A DNA stretch of 64,000 bases. It comes from a virus. Below, piece by piece: positions 18,028 through 28,489 of the stretch; the first letter of the stretch is position 1; every line of letters begins with the position of its first letter. The DNA is taken from the IMG/VR virus record IMGVR_UViG_3300048997_000225, positions 62,001 to 126,000 of that record. One strand, given 5' to 3'. The translations under genes and the position numbers were made by a program. The notes beneath the pieces are model-generated. The model saw only the letters and a program-made list of their open reading frames with translations, made no database searches and was not told the origin of the DNA.

Positions 18028-19212
18028 CTATCCTTGAGAACTAAAAGACCCGCCAGAGTCGAATTTCAATATTTGATTAGGACTGCTGCTGGTTAAATTA
18101 AATGGACTGGGATTCCCGATAACCCGTTTAAGTTCGATATTTTCACGGCTACGACTAACCACTGTTGCAACGACAATTGCAACAGTGGGATCGTCTGGAA
18201 GAGTTTGAACACTAATATTGGCCAATGACAGCGGATATTCAGCATCAGACACTTGTTGTTGCGGGAATCCTGAATCTTGTAATTGTTTAATATTTTGATA
18301 TGTAGAAAATGATTGATTAATATCTATCGTTATCAACGCGTTGACATTGACTGTTCCAGTTTGACCTTTTCCACCAATTTTGTCTATTAAGCCACTGCCT
18401 AACCAACTCCATTTCCAATGTGATCCAATTTTCGTAACCAAGAATTTATCGAATTCCTGAGATAATAAATCGGTATCACGCACCACATCATAAGTATCAC
18501 CAGTTATGGAATAATCATGTTCTAACTGAGTTCCGTTACATCGCCTGCAATATTGAGCTGATGTAATATAATTAAGTTCTATGATTGGATCTGCATTGGG
18601 AATAGACCTGGAAAAAGTAAGGATTTTGTCTGCAATCAATGGTGATTGAATATCTCGTTCAATTTTCCAATCAGGAAAAATATCTTTCCCAATTGCAGCT
18701 CTGCCAGGTATTATGCCAACAGATTTATAAGCGGCGAGTATTCTTGCAGTGTTCGGCAAGGAACTAGTTTTATCAGTCCAGCGTGGATCGTGAAACTGGA
18801 ATGCTGTTCCTTTCAAAGGTTGTCGTGATTTAAATAACACATGCTTATTCAAAATAGTAATTAGTAATTCAGGAAATTGTCGCTGGAGATCTAAAGCCAA
18901 ATCCTTGGCTCGAACGTTGGGACCAGGAGTGAGTTGTGCATATCTAGGAGGATCAAATCCAATACTAATATATAATAAATCGTTGACTCCTTGTCGAATA
19001 CGATATGGTTCAGGATTGGAGAATGGTAACTGTGCATATGACAATAAACCATTCCGGGGAATCGGGACTCTGTCTACATAAACTGCCACATCTGAAGTGT
19101 TGGAAGGAGGCCTTGGGAATTTAACCGAATTATTCCGGATAGCATCCAAATCAACTTTTTCAAAGAACACTTGATGCGGGCATACACGCCATGTCGCAAA
19201 ATCGAATGACAT
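18028..19212 (-). CDS. Putative gp25/gpW-like baseplate wedge protein, 394 aa
   Basis: The protein has an N-terminal beta region, a Cys pair motif YCRRCNGT near residue 220 and then a segment DTDLLSQEFDKFLVTKIGS followed by WSWLGSGLIDKIGGK. That arrangement (early variable strand, then a helix leading to a W.G..L turn) resembles gp25/gpW-type wedge proteins, and the gene lies just upstream of gpJ as gpW does. The YCRRC motif could bind a metal, which is not typical of gp25. Start ATG at 19212 has GGAG upstream. The family call is tentative. Confidence 0.55.
   Translation of the reverse strand: MSFDFATWRVCPHQVFFEKVDLDAIRNNSVKFPRPPSNTSDVAVYVDRVPIPRNGLLSYAQLPFSNPEPYRIRQGVNDLLYISIGFDPPRYAQLTPGPNVRAKDLALDLQRQFPELLITILNKHVLFKSRQPLKGTAFQFHDPRWTDKTSSLPNTARILAAYKSVGIIPGRAAIGKDIFPDWKIERDIQSPLIADKILTFSRSIPNADPIIELNYITSAQYCRRCNGTQLEHDYSITGDTYDVVRDTDLLSQEFDKFLVTKIGSHWKWSWLGSGLIDKIGGKGQTGTVNVNALITIDINQSFSTYQNIKQLQDSGFPQQQVSDAEYPLSLANISVQTLPDDPTVAIVVATVVSRSRENIELKRVIGNPSPFNLTSSSPNQILKFDSGGSFSSQG
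18159..18188. repeat. Inverted repeat inside coding sequence (12-base arms, 6-base loop)
   Basis: Arms 18159-18170 and 18177-18188 pair exactly. It encodes TVAIVVATV in the gp25-like protein. Confidence 0.85.
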
Positions 19213-19252
19213 GTTCTATTACTCCAATCCCATTAATTTATTAGAATGGAAA

Positions 19253-19982
19253 CTATGGAATCCGCTGATTAAGACCTTTAGAATCATCAACTCCATCCGC
19301 AAATGCCAAGTCACCAACTCGACCAATCGAAAGCCCGAATAAATCTTCAGTGCCTTTAACAATATTCATAGCCCCTGAAGTATTCATTTGGATTTCAACT
19401 TCAAGGATTTGGTTTTCTACAGATCCTGCAATAGTCTCATCACCCAGTAATTGAATTATTAAATCAATTTCCTGTTGGAGTTGATCGGAATAATCCATTG
19501 CACGTTTTATTTTATATTCTAAGCGTTCACGTTTGAATTTGATAGATTCCAATTGCCAATATTTTAAACGTTCAACACGAAGCCCAAGATCTCTATCAAA
19601 CCGTTGATTGCCGCGTTCGCGCCGTCCATTAGAATATATATCAGAATAACCGCCAGTCGCACCAGAATCTTGGCTCTGGGAAAGAGCCGGCCCTTTAGTC
19701 TTGAAAACTGGTTGGTCTCGAGTACGCAATAACATATCGAATTCAGGAGTCCCGCCTAAAATTCGATATGCATTTAATAATTTTGCCGCATAACTGCCAG
19801 CTGAAGCTGAAAATTTAACTGGATTGGGACCAACATATTCAGTGATGAATATGCCATTCATCGACAGTTGCTTTTGCAACCATTGCTTGCGCATATTCAA
19901 TTCTTTGGCTTGAATACGAGCAAAAGCACGAAAAGATTCCCATTGCTTATCAGTAAATGTTCCGAAAAAAGTTAAATGCCAT
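19253..19982 (-). CDS. Baseplate-region protein with apparent frameshift at a T6 tract, about 242 aa
   Basis: The main frame is open from 20002 to 19253, but it has no ATG, GTG or TTG start until a TTG at 19900 (followed by AATATG). The upstream part is clearly coding-like (FFGTFTDKQWESFRAFARIQ). An ATG at 19982, with AGGTG upstream, starts MAFNFF in another frame. Removing one T from the T6 tract at 19965-19970 joins it to the main frame as MAFNFFGTFTDKQWESFR. The rest is helical, with a coiled-coil-like stretch near residues 130-175. It lies between an 85-residue gene and the gp25-like gene, so it is probably a baseplate component. Either a sequence error, a broken gene or programmed frameshifting explains the junction. 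Confidence 0.65.
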
Positions 19983-19988
19983 GTTGCA

Positions 19989-20246
19989 TCACCTATCCCT
20001 TCCTACATTAGTCCTAGGAAGAATCCTGTCTCCAGTTCCTACAGCACAATCTACCATATCTAATGACAGCGGAGCACTAGGAACTGAATAAACCACGGCT
20101 TCAATTTCAGATTGTTCTTTTGCAGTCAATGTATCCCAGAGAATATCTAGTTCTGCACATCGAATAGATTCTTCTAACTGTGATAATGGTCTATCGATCA
20201 TAAATTCTATAAATTTTGGATAATATTGATTAGTCATATATTTCAT
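19989..20246 (-). CDS. Small hypothetical protein in baseplate cluster, 85 aa
   Basis: An acidic, mostly helical protein starting MKYMTNQYYPKFIEFM. Its start overlaps the stop of the preceding 757-residue gene by four bases and the next gene starts within a few bases of its stop, both signs of translational coupling. No family is recognised; a small baseplate or assembly role is inferred from position. Confidence 0.6.
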   Translation of the reverse strand: MKYMTNQYYPKFIEFMIDRPLSQLEESIRCAELDILWDTLTAKEQSEIEAVVYSVPSAPLSLDMVDCAVGTGDRILPRTNVGRDR

Positions 20247-22516
20247 CCTAACGTAAGTATAAATTTCAAAGCATTGAAAGCGGCTATGGAACCGGCACCC
20301 GGGCCTCCGAACGTCATGACCATTCCAGAGTGTAAACCAAAAGGCGATTGACTTGGTTTATCTTTGGATTGTAAGAGCTCTTGAGCTAAGCTTTCAGCAC
20401 TACCATTGGCGGAACTGGCAACCAATACGCTAACTGTCACATTAATATTAAATAAGCTCAGGATTTCATCCAAAGTCTGCAAAATTTGGATGAGAGCATT
20501 TATTTTTTGGATCAATGTTTCAACTATATCTTGGATTTCCTTAATAGCACTTTCCAGAGCTTTGAGCAATGATTTTAAGAATTGTTCGAAATCAAACAAT
20601 GATGGAATAAGTGCTGGAAACAAATCTCCAACAGTAACTGAATACCATGCTAGATATGAAGTTTGAGAACTTACTACTGAGAGTGCAGACTGAATGAAAC
20701 CAGCTAATGCTAAACGTTCTTCTACAGTTGCGAATGGTTTTAAATATGCTATGGAAGTTAACGGGACTGGACCGGTAATGGGGCCGCTGGCTATATAATT
20801 ATCTTCTTGAGCCAAATAATCATCGATTTGAAGAGCAACATTAGGAGTTATCCCACCAATAACTCCTATGAAACTCCATGGTTCTTCCTGTAAGAAATCC
20901 GCTGATAATAATCTATCAACGACACTTTGTACTCCACCAGAAACCCATTGCTTAGCTAATAAATCCACTAGAGCAGGATTGGAGAACAAAATCGTGGCTA
21001 CTGAATTGGCTAATCGGCGAGCCGCGGCTTGGAATATTATATTAGATATTAATTCATTTGACTTATTAGAATTGGCTTTAAGAGGTCCTAATTGGCCACC
21101 CAGCATAGAAAGCGTCCCCCAGCCTGTTCGCTGTTCATTCCGAAATACAGTATTGGGAACTCCACTAGATAATGGATAAGCCGAAGGCAACTCAAAATTC
21201 AGAAGGATTCCAGCTTGTATTGCTCGGAATATATCATTATATATGTTAAAAGCAATGGATTGACCGCTAGCATCAACTAATTTCCGCGGTACGAAGCCTT
21301 TAACAATCCGGCTTGGACGACCTAAAGTTAACTTGGGCAGAGTTCTAAGAACACGCGAATTCCCTGATACAACAGTAAACGATTTAACTGCATCAGGATG
21401 GTTCGAAGTTAACTGCAGATAACTGGTGGCATCTCCAAAGAAAGCGCGAATCCTATAGTAATATGTCTTTCCTGGAATTAATTCGGGATCAGCATCTAGA
21501 TATTTATAAATGCCAGTTGCAAGCCCGGTTATTAAAGTTGTAGTAGCATTGCTTGAACTACCTTGCGGAACGTTCGATTCAGCTGCGCCATTAGATCCAA
21601 ATCGAATAGCTATTTTAGTAGGGAAGTTCTTATAAATTGATCCGTCATCTTCACGAACTACAGATTTGGAGCTTACAGATGGAAAATCATATTTAGCGAT
21701 GATTCCATCAACCACTCCTTTACCGATGGTTTGTGAACTGGTTTCAATATAAATTGCATCGCCTTGAGTCGATAATTCTGATGCCCCTTCATCTTGAGGG
21801 AATGGACCGGTTCGTTCAATAATGAAATTTGGGAAACGAAATTGATTATAGAATGACACCAATTGACCAGCAAAACCCGGAGCATTCAATCCAGAAGGTG
21901 ATTGCGGCATGCGCCATTCCAATTGAACTGCTTGATTTAAATCTGAATCAAATAATCGTCGAAATTGGGAAATAGAACTCCCGCTTTTATTAACAGGCAA
22001 TGCCTTTATATCAACAGGAGCTGGCAATCCAGTTAATTGTATAGGATGTCGAATAAGAGCTAATAATGAAAATAATAATCCAAGAAGATCACCGGGCGCA
22101 TCAGCTCCTATATATAAGACCAATAACGCAACAGATGATCCTGGTGGATATTGAGGTCGAAATGCATCAGCTGTATCGAAAAATTTCGCGATAACTTTAG
22201 ATTCGAATCTCGGATAAGCCCCGCTTACTGAATGCAATACGCCAGCGAAGTCTGGTTGACTAAAATCAGGATGAACCAATAATATCGAAAATCCTGAAGA
22301 TCGAATTTGATTAATAATGGCGCGTACGGAAGCCAACAATAATGCAATTATGGCTCGTAATGGATTCAATAAATCAAGGAAAAATGGTTTTAAAATATCG
22401 AGTATGGCTTCAAGAATGGCTTCAATAGTCTCTAGAATTTGAAGAGTATTTTGAATCGGAGGCCGGATGGGCTCAAATATATCAAATTTAATACTGATTT
22501 GAGTCCAATTAGCCAC
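20243..22516 (-). CDS. Large tail/baseplate structural protein, 757 aa
   Basis: The N-terminus (residues 15-75) and C-terminus (about 615-690) each contain long amphipathic or hydrophobic helices (for example FFLDLLNPLRAIIALLL; ALESAIKEIQDIVETLIQK), framing a beta-rich middle with a fibronectin-like segment near residues 350-380 (GKTYYYRIRAFFGDAT). The start is GTG at 22516. It belongs to the run of structural genes between spike and gp25-like wedge. No specific family is recognised; residence in the baseplate is inferred. The helices could be membrane-active or simply packed inside the baseplate. Confidence 0.65.
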   Translation of the reverse strand: MANWTQISIKFDIFEPIRPPIQNTLQILETIEAILEAILDILKPFFLDLLNPLRAIIALLLASVRAIINQIRSSGFSILLVHPDFSQPDFAGVLHSVSGAYPRFESKVIAKFFDTADAFRPQYPPGSSVALLVLYIGADAPGDLLGLLFSLLALIRHPIQLTGLPAPVDIKALPVNKSGSSISQFRRLFDSDLNQAVQLEWRMPQSPSGLNAPGFAGQLVSFYNQFRFPNFIIERTGPFPQDEGASELSTQGDAIYIETSSQTIGKGVVDGIIAKYDFPSVSSKSVVREDDGSIYKNFPTKIAIRFGSNGAAESNVPQGSSSNATTTLITGLATGIYKYLDADPELIPGKTYYYRIRAFFGDATSYLQLTSNHPDAVKSFTVVSGNSRVLRTLPKLTLGRPSRIVKGFVPRKLVDASGQSIAFNIYNDIFRAIQAGILLNFELPSAYPLSSGVPNTVFRNEQRTGWGTLSMLGGQLGPLKANSNKSNELISNIIFQAAARRLANSVATILFSNPALVDLLAKQWVSGGVQSVVDRLLSADFLQEEPWSFIGVIGGITPNVALQIDDYLAQEDNYIASGPITGPVPLTSIAYLKPFATVEERLALAGFIQSALSVVSSQTSYLAWYSVTVGDLFPALIPSLFDFEQFLKSLLKALESAIKEIQDIVETLIQKINALIQILQTLDEILSLFNINVTVSVLVASSANGSAESLAQELLQSKDKPSQSPFGLHSGMVMTFGGPGAGSIAAFNALKFILTLG

Positions 22517-22522
22517 GATTTA

Positions 22523-22684
22523 TTATTTCTTAGTTACTGACTTAAGGATTTGTTGATATTTAACTAATTCTTTTTGAGCGTCCAATAATGCTTGATGAGT
22601 CGAATCACGTGTCTTTTGAACAGCTTCCCGGATGATCCCTGGTCCAACTTGTTTATTATGTTCCCATTTATTAGAATCTTCCAT
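22523..22684 (-). CDS. Small helical protein, 53 aa
   Basis: A short gene between two large structural genes: ATG at 22684, stop TAA at 22523-22525. The product starts MEDSNKWEHNKQVGPG and continues as a Lys-rich helix (ALLDAQKELVKYQQILKS). It begins 11 bases after the stop of the 1733-residue gene and ends 6 bases before the GTG of the next, so it exactly fills the gap. No family is recognised. Confidence 0.6.
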   Translation of the reverse strand: MEDSNKWEHNKQVGPGIIREAVQKTRDSTHQALLDAQKELVKYQQILKSVTKK

Positions 22685-22694
22685 CGGATTCCCT

Positions 22695-25600
22695 TCATAG
22701 ACTTTCTGAAATCAATAGTTTCTGTTGATCTGCTATTAATTTCCTTAAATTGTCTTTTCTACGTGCTTCAGCTTGTTTCTGTTTAGTTAAATTCCCGTCT
22801 TTTTTATCTATTCGTTGCTCTATAAATAAAAATCTTTGATCATATAAACTATCGTTAGTTAACACGTCAGTAATTCGCGTTATATTATTAAATATTTGGG
22901 TTTGACGAGCTTCAATATTGATAATCCGTGCAGTTTTTCCTGCGACCGAAATTGTAGATTGCCAAATCAAGGTATTAACTACAAACAACACCAATTCGCG
23001 CAAGAATTGAGCTGCTACACTAAATTGGTCGGTAGCTAAAAACGATTCTGGTTGAATCAATTGATAAATTGATTCTCCAGGATTTGGGAATGACGCCCAT
23101 GGCAAAGTCCCGTCCACGGTTAATGTCGTTGAAGTCACATTAACAATTTTATATAATCCGACATTAGGACCAGAACCCACATAGAGCAAAGTCTGAATAT
23201 TTACTCCGGCTAATGTGAAATTGGCATTCATATCAGTTAAAGTATTGGATGATATTGATCCTAAACCTGTACCAATTGTCCGTCCATAATATTGAATAAT
23301 TGATATAATCGTCTTCAATTCCGAATCTAGAGATGCAATCAATGCTGGACTTATAACAGATCCAGCAGAATTAGTATTCAACACTTCGAGTTCTAGACCA
23401 ACTATCGACAGAACGGTAGGTAATGATACTATTTGGACGTCATGTCCAATAGTATCAGAAAATGGCCACGGTGTATCTACTGAAAATGAAGAAGGAGATA
23501 AAATAGTATTAATGGTCCGAATCGATCCAGCGTTCGGACCATTTAAAAATGTAACATCATCGCCTGGTGATACTATCAATGACGATTGAATACAATGCAA
23601 TAAATCGGTAGACACTCGACAAGTTCCTAGTCTACTCATAGCATCGAGTTCATCCAATAATAATTCAGATTCAGAAATCCTTTTCAATCTAGGGACAGGT
23701 GGATATCCATTATCGTTCAATTCCAATCCATCAAGAACAGGGATTCGACGCGGTTGTATATCAGAGTTCCCAAATCCGATAGATGATTCTATAATTTCGT
23801 TCCCAACAATTGGAATTTGAAGAGTCCCCGGATTCACTGTGATATTAACAATTTGGCCATTTTCGGTATTTACAGCTAAGTCCCGACCAGCAGTATAAAA
23901 ATGATTATGAGGATTGACTGGATCGGATATGTTTTGAACTAAATTCCCTCGTCTTACAGACGTACCGCCACTTAATGTGACAGTCGTATTTGTAACAGCA
24001 ACTACGGTAGAATTACCAACCAGAGATCCATTATTAGCATATATATTAATATCTTGTCCAATAGAAAATGGTGGAATCAAGAATTCTGGATCACCATTCT
24101 GGATTATAGTATAAACAGCACCAGATATTGATGAAAAAAATTGACTCGCAGGACTGCTATGGAAAGTCCCTATTGAACGAATATCATCAATAGCCAAACT
24201 TCCAATGATTTTCCCAAAATCACTAGGATTGACTAAGTCATTGAGAGCGGCTTTTTGCAACGTAGTAGTAGGAAATAATCGAGATAGATTATTCGGGACA
24301 GCCATGGTCCCGAATACAGGCACGTTTTGAAATGTGAAGAATCCAGTAATCTTTAATTTATCATACAATTTGATCTTATCATCAATATCATTAGTTATAT
24401 CAATATAACCATTGCGAGGAGGATTATCAAACATATCATCGAATCTGAAACGGCCAGATATTCCACCAACAATTCGTCCATCTAAATTGGATAAAATGTC
24501 TTCATAATAATTAATCAAATCGTTATAGAATTTAATCAATCTAGCCATTACAACATCAAGATTGTGTTGATGTTGTTCATCAAACCATGGGCTAGAAATT
24601 CCAAAGTCCTTATTACTTTGCCCAGTCGCATCTCCAATATTAGGGCCCGATACACCACCTGATTGTGATGATTGTTTCAATGCATCTTGAACTTCAGGCA
24701 AAAAAGATGTGATAGTTTCTACTCTATAAAAAAAAGTATCTGGAGCATATAAATTATATGTTGATTGCAATCGTTGTCCGAGCAATCCATTATTGAGTCC
24801 GGGTGCAATTACATATGAATAATTCATATGTACGATAGTCCCGATAGGTTGAATGGTCCTTGCAACATATAATGCAGATAACGTATTACCAAAACCAATT
24901 GGGGATTCTAAATTGATATCACCACCATCAGATAATGAGAAATCAATATCACGAGTAAGAATATGATTAGAATCTCCGTTTAAAATTAATGTAAACGGAA
25001 AAGATAAATTAATCGGATTGTTAGTATGGAACGATTTCCCAGCATATTGGATGGTTCGAACCGAATAAGCCAAATCAGGGATTATGTAATTCCGTCGGGC
25101 TGGAATAGAAGTGAAAATTTTGGTTCTATTATTGGATTCTAATTGCGAATTAGATATATAATATGGATCATTATTTATTGTTATAATAGTCCCCGTTTTA
25201 TATTTAAAGGTTGCATCACCAGCTACATAAAAGAAATTAGTCCCATCAACAAATGAACTAATAATAGCCGTTTCTGCGATAAAATAGCTAGAACTCAATG
25301 ATCCACATACCAATAAATCTGAACCATCGGAATCGGATACAATTGGTGTTATAAATGTTAAATTACTAACGTCTAAATTACTGTCATATGAAATAGTGTC
25401 AACTAATATTACTTCAGTTCGATCAATCAACATTGCAGAAGCAGTCGATATAAGATCGGTTTGATCCCCATTCAAGGTTAAAGTTTGAACACCTGCTTTT
25501 ATCTGTGGTGTATCTAAATCAATTGTTGTGGATAATAAATTAAAATTAGTATTCCCGCCTGGTGCATTTTCAACCCAGTAATCTAAAACAACTAATTCAT

Positions 25601-27896
25601 TTTGAATGGGGTTCGCGAGTTTAATAGTCCCGGGACCATTAAACTCGAATGAATCGGCACTTAGTATAATTCCATTAACATATATAATTATCGGGCGAGT
25701 CGTATTAACAACATTATTATCTGGATTGAACGTAACAACAGTAGAACCGGGAACCGTTGAAGCTGTTTCCTGTCGGATTTTAAATAATGATTTCTCGATT
25801 TTATTAATAGGAGTATATGTTGCTCCGTCATCAGTGGTTTCCAAAGCAACGTACATAATTTGGAAAGATTGATTGGCTTGGGCTGGATCAGTTAAATTAA
25901 CTTGTCCCGTATTCGGAAATACTTCATACTCCGAAGTGGCCATCGTAACATATTGACCATTTGGAGCATCAGCTCGGGCCAAAGAGAATTTCTTGTACGG
26001 GAGATCTAATTTAGTCCAAAATTTATCGACAATAATATCAGCTTGAGAATGTAAATCAAATACAACGATTCCAGTCGATTTAAATATAGAAGTAATTGTT
26101 ACTGCAGCAGATGATTGTAAATCTCGGATAACATAAATACCAAGATTGGCTCCGGTCGATATTACAATATATCGACCTATGTCAGAATGAGAAAATATGC
26201 CAGATGATGCCACTAAAGTGGATGGTAGAATTATAGATCCTGACATTCCGATCTTGTCATTTGGATCGTTATGGCCAAACGGTCGAATAAATTCGACCAT
26301 CCCAGTATTAGCATCAAAATCAAAATCCACATCAGGCGTAATTGAAGAACCATTGACTGTAATTTCAAATCCACGTTCGCTTACAGCAGAATCCGCTAGT
26401 TTTAAATTAGTCGTTGCTTTAGCAAGCACAACATCAGCAATTTTCCGATTCGAAAAATTAAATTGATGAGTATCTAAATTCAGAATATATCCGAGTCCAA
26501 TTTGAGAAGGATTTATTCCATCAACCAATTCGCCAGTGAAAGTTCCGCTCGATGCGGGTCCTTGGACGACTTCATATTTAAGAGTGGAATCTATGATTGG
26601 ATTCGTTGGAAGCATAACGAACGGGAATGACTGCAAACCATTAACGATTATCTGGTCTTCAACATTATATAAGATAGTAAAGTCCGGGACTTTTTCTGGA
26701 CCCGATCCATTAACTCCACTTCTATATAGTTGGATTGAAATCCCATGTTCAATGGATAGTAGGCTATCTAAATAGAAAAAAGACCAGTCTGCAAATTTAT
26801 TAATATCAATTGCTGAAATATAAGCATTGCCAGTCGAAATATCTATTATGATCTTACCTGGAGCCGGCGGACTTGTCGGAGCTGTATTCCGAAGAATAAT
26901 AGTCCAATAATTCCGATTGTTATTGATCTTCTCAGCAAATATTATAAATCGCTGCGTATCCGATAAATTTATTGCCGCTGGAATATTAAATGCAATTGTC
27001 GGCCAACTAAATACCGGGATAGAATGTCTCACATATTGTGCAGATCCAATTATTACACCATCATAATAAATAGTTTCTCCAAAATTCGATATAACATCAA
27101 TCGTTGAAAATCGGACGCGTCCAGTATCAAGTGACCAAGTAAAAGTACCAGATATTGGAGAACCTAGTACAGATTCATTTGCTACTTGTATTGGAGTCAA
27201 ATACCTACGATAACCAATTCGAACTCTTGGAATTTGTCCAGTAGCGGGTTTAGGATTAAGACATAAGTGATAATCGATTAAAGACAGCGGAAAAGTCCCG
27301 ATAGCACCTGTAGAAGACGCTCTATCAAAAAAACTTTGTCGCAGTCCAAATATTGTTTTCCCAGCGTAAGAAATTAAATCATTATGACAAAAATTGAGTT
27401 TCCCGTCCGCATTCGAGAGCTGGACGGTCCCTGCTGATAACAAATTAGGATCTGTGAAATCAGCCTCAGTACCAACTAATTGGATATTGAAAGTGATTAA
27501 TCGGACAGGATCTCCGATATATATAGCAAAGGGGGCATTAGTAACAGAATTATCCGGAACAGGAAAAATTAATCGTGGATTATTAGATATCACACCAAAT
27601 GAATCAGGAGCGTTCCCCGGAGACGGAAGCCATCTTTGTGAAAAGTTATCATAACTAAATCGTGTTATAGTAGATTGATTTTTAGTCCATAGTATTTGGA
27701 GATTTGGATCAGCAATTTCCAAACTGGACTGGACTGGATTAGTACTATTTATTATTAATACATATTCTGCACGATTAATTATTGAATTAAATACTATTGG
27801 ATCAGAAACAACACTGCGACTAGGAAATGTTAATGGATTATTTCCACTACTAACTCGGATTCCTTCAAGTAATGCACCAGTGGTATCTAACGGCAT
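22695..27896 (-). CDS. Giant virion structural protein with C-terminal coiled coil, 1733 aa
   Basis: A long series of beta-rich modules of about 90-120 residues, then a central helical part (about 1060-1120, with FDEQHQHNLDVVMARLIKFYNDLINYYEDIL), more beta modules and a C-terminal coiled coil (last 70 residues, very Lys/Gln-rich). GP/GA-N-G motifs recur: STGANLGIYVIRDL (near residue 585), FLNGPNAG (near 1447) and GSGPNVGLYKIVNV (near 1570); the FLNGPNAG form also occurs in the 2270-residue adhesin. It lies between the spike-associated gene and the wedge genes, so it is probably a major baseplate or tail-tip scaffold protein. No named family is recognised. Confidence 0.7.
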   Translation of the reverse strand: MPLDTTGALLEGIRVSSGNNPLTFPSRSVVSDPIVFNSIINRAEYVLIINSTNPVQSSLEIADPNLQILWTKNQSTITRFSYDNFSQRWLPSPGNAPDSFGVISNNPRLIFPVPDNSVTNAPFAIYIGDPVRLITFNIQLVGTEADFTDPNLLSAGTVQLSNADGKLNFCHNDLISYAGKTIFGLRQSFFDRASSTGAIGTFPLSLIDYHLCLNPKPATGQIPRVRIGYRRYLTPIQVANESVLGSPISGTFTWSLDTGRVRFSTIDVISNFGETIYYDGVIIGSAQYVRHSIPVFSWPTIAFNIPAAINLSDTQRFIIFAEKINNNRNYWTIILRNTAPTSPPAPGKIIIDISTGNAYISAIDINKFADWSFFYLDSLLSIEHGISIQLYRSGVNGSGPEKVPDFTILYNVEDQIIVNGLQSFPFVMLPTNPIIDSTLKYEVVQGPASSGTFTGELVDGINPSQIGLGYILNLDTHQFNFSNRKIADVVLAKATTNLKLADSAVSERGFEITVNGSSITPDVDFDFDANTGMVEFIRPFGHNDPNDKIGMSGSIILPSTLVASSGIFSHSDIGRYIVISTGANLGIYVIRDLQSSAAVTITSIFKSTGIVVFDLHSQADIIVDKFWTKLDLPYKKFSLARADAPNGQYVTMATSEYEVFPNTGQVNLTDPAQANQSFQIMYVALETTDDGATYTPINKIEKSLFKIRQETASTVPGSTVVTFNPDNNVVNTTRPIIIYVNGIILSADSFEFNGPGTIKLANPIQNELVVLDYWVENAPGGNTNFNLLSTTIDLDTPQIKAGVQTLTLNGDQTDLISTASAMLIDRTEVILVDTISYDSNLDVSNLTFITPIVSDSDGSDLLVCGSLSSSYFIAETAIISSFVDGTNFFYVAGDATFKYKTGTIITINNDPYYISNSQLESNNRTKIFTSIPARRNYIIPDLAYSVRTIQYAGKSFHTNNPINLSFPFTLILNGDSNHILTRDIDFSLSDGGDINLESPIGFGNTLSALYVARTIQPIGTIVHMNYSYVIAPGLNNGLLGQRLQSTYNLYAPDTFFYRVETITSFLPEVQDALKQSSQSGGVSGPNIGDATGQSNKDFGISSPWFDEQHQHNLDVVMARLIKFYNDLINYYEDILSNLDGRIVGGISGRFRFDDMFDNPPRNGYIDITNDIDDKIKLYDKLKITGFFTFQNVPVFGTMAVPNNLSRLFPTTTLQKAALNDLVNPSDFGKIIGSLAIDDIRSIGTFHSSPASQFFSSISGAVYTIIQNGDPEFLIPPFSIGQDINIYANNGSLVGNSTVVAVTNTTVTLSGGTSVRRGNLVQNISDPVNPHNHFYTAGRDLAVNTENGQIVNITVNPGTLQIPIVGNEIIESSIGFGNSDIQPRRIPVLDGLELNDNGYPPVPRLKRISESELLLDELDAMSRLGTCRVSTDLLHCIQSSLIVSPGDDVTFLNGPNAGSIRTINTILSPSSFSVDTPWPFSDTIGHDVQIVSLPTVLSIVGLELEVLNTNSAGSVISPALIASLDSELKTIISIIQYYGRTIGTGLGSISSNTLTDMNANFTLAGVNIQTLLYVGSGPNVGLYKIVNVTSTTLTVDGTLPWASFPNPGESIYQLIQPESFLATDQFSVAAQFLRELVLFVVNTLIWQSTISVAGKTARIINIEARQTQIFNNITRITDVLTNDSLYDQRFLFIEQRIDKKDGNLTKQKQAEARRKDNLRKLIADQQKLLISESL
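24810..24832. repeat. Inverted repeat inside coding sequence (10-base arms, 3-base loop)
   Basis: Perfect arms 24810-24819 and 24823-24832, within the 1733-residue structural gene. Confidence 0.8.
25616..25647. repeat. 32-base near-perfect palindrome inside coding sequence
   Basis: Fifteen of sixteen base pairs match with no loop; the centre is GTCCCGGGAC. It encodes FNGPGTIKLANP in the 1733-residue structural protein. Confidence 0.85.
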
Positions 27897-27903
27897 ATTA
27901 TTC

Positions 27904-28488
27904 CTATAAAATCCGACCTGATCCTAAGCCTCCACCAGGAAACGGTGAAGAAGGACCAACAATTATTATTTGGCCTTTGGCACTCGGCAAAGCTTGATCT
28001 ATTCCCTGAGCAATCGCTGTTGCTAAGTTAGCAGACATAACACCAAGCAATCCAGAACCAATGAAATTTTGAATCATGAGTGAAATTGACATCGTTGGGA
28101 CTGGTGTAATATTAACGATAGTTCCAGTTCCTACACCTGTACCTGCATGCGCAGTAATGATCTGAGCAAAAGCTAAAGACGCCGATAAAGAAAAAGCTAA
28201 AGCTCGGATTAATGATGATCGCATTTCTCCATTTATACCTTTACCGGCAAATGTTGATTGGAATGCATTTATGAAAATCGGGGGTGGAATAATAATACCT
28301 AAACCGGAACCCGCTCCGACGCCAGCTGTTCCAACATCTAAAGTGTTCACTATTGGTGAGGATAATAAATAAGAACAAAATCCATTGGCTACAGCTAATG
28401 AAAATTGATTACAAGACAGTCCAAAAATGGATTGTCCAGTCATTTCACTTCGAATTCTAAGGAATATGGCTGATGGAATTAGAGCCAT
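27904..28488 (-). CDS. Small virion protein, Gly/Ala/Ser-rich, 194 aa
   Basis: A hydrophobic protein rich in Gly, Ala, Ser and Ile, with stretches such as SLIRALAFSLSASLAFAQII that might be buried helices. It lies 1 base after the spike gene and 7 bases before the 1733-residue gene. The composition suggests a compact assembly component near the spike. No family is recognised and a membrane-interacting role cannot be excluded. Confidence 0.6.
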   Translation of the reverse strand: MALIPSAIFLRIRSEMTGQSIFGLSCNQFSLAVANGFCSYLLSSPIVNTLDVGTAGVGAGSGLGIIIPPPIFINAFQSTFAGKGINGEMRSSLIRALAFSLSASLAFAQIITAHAGTGVGTGTIVNITPVPTMSISLMIQNFIGSGLLGVMSANLATAIAQGIDQALPSAKGQIIIVGPSSPFPGGGLGSGRIL

Positions 28489-28489
28489 A

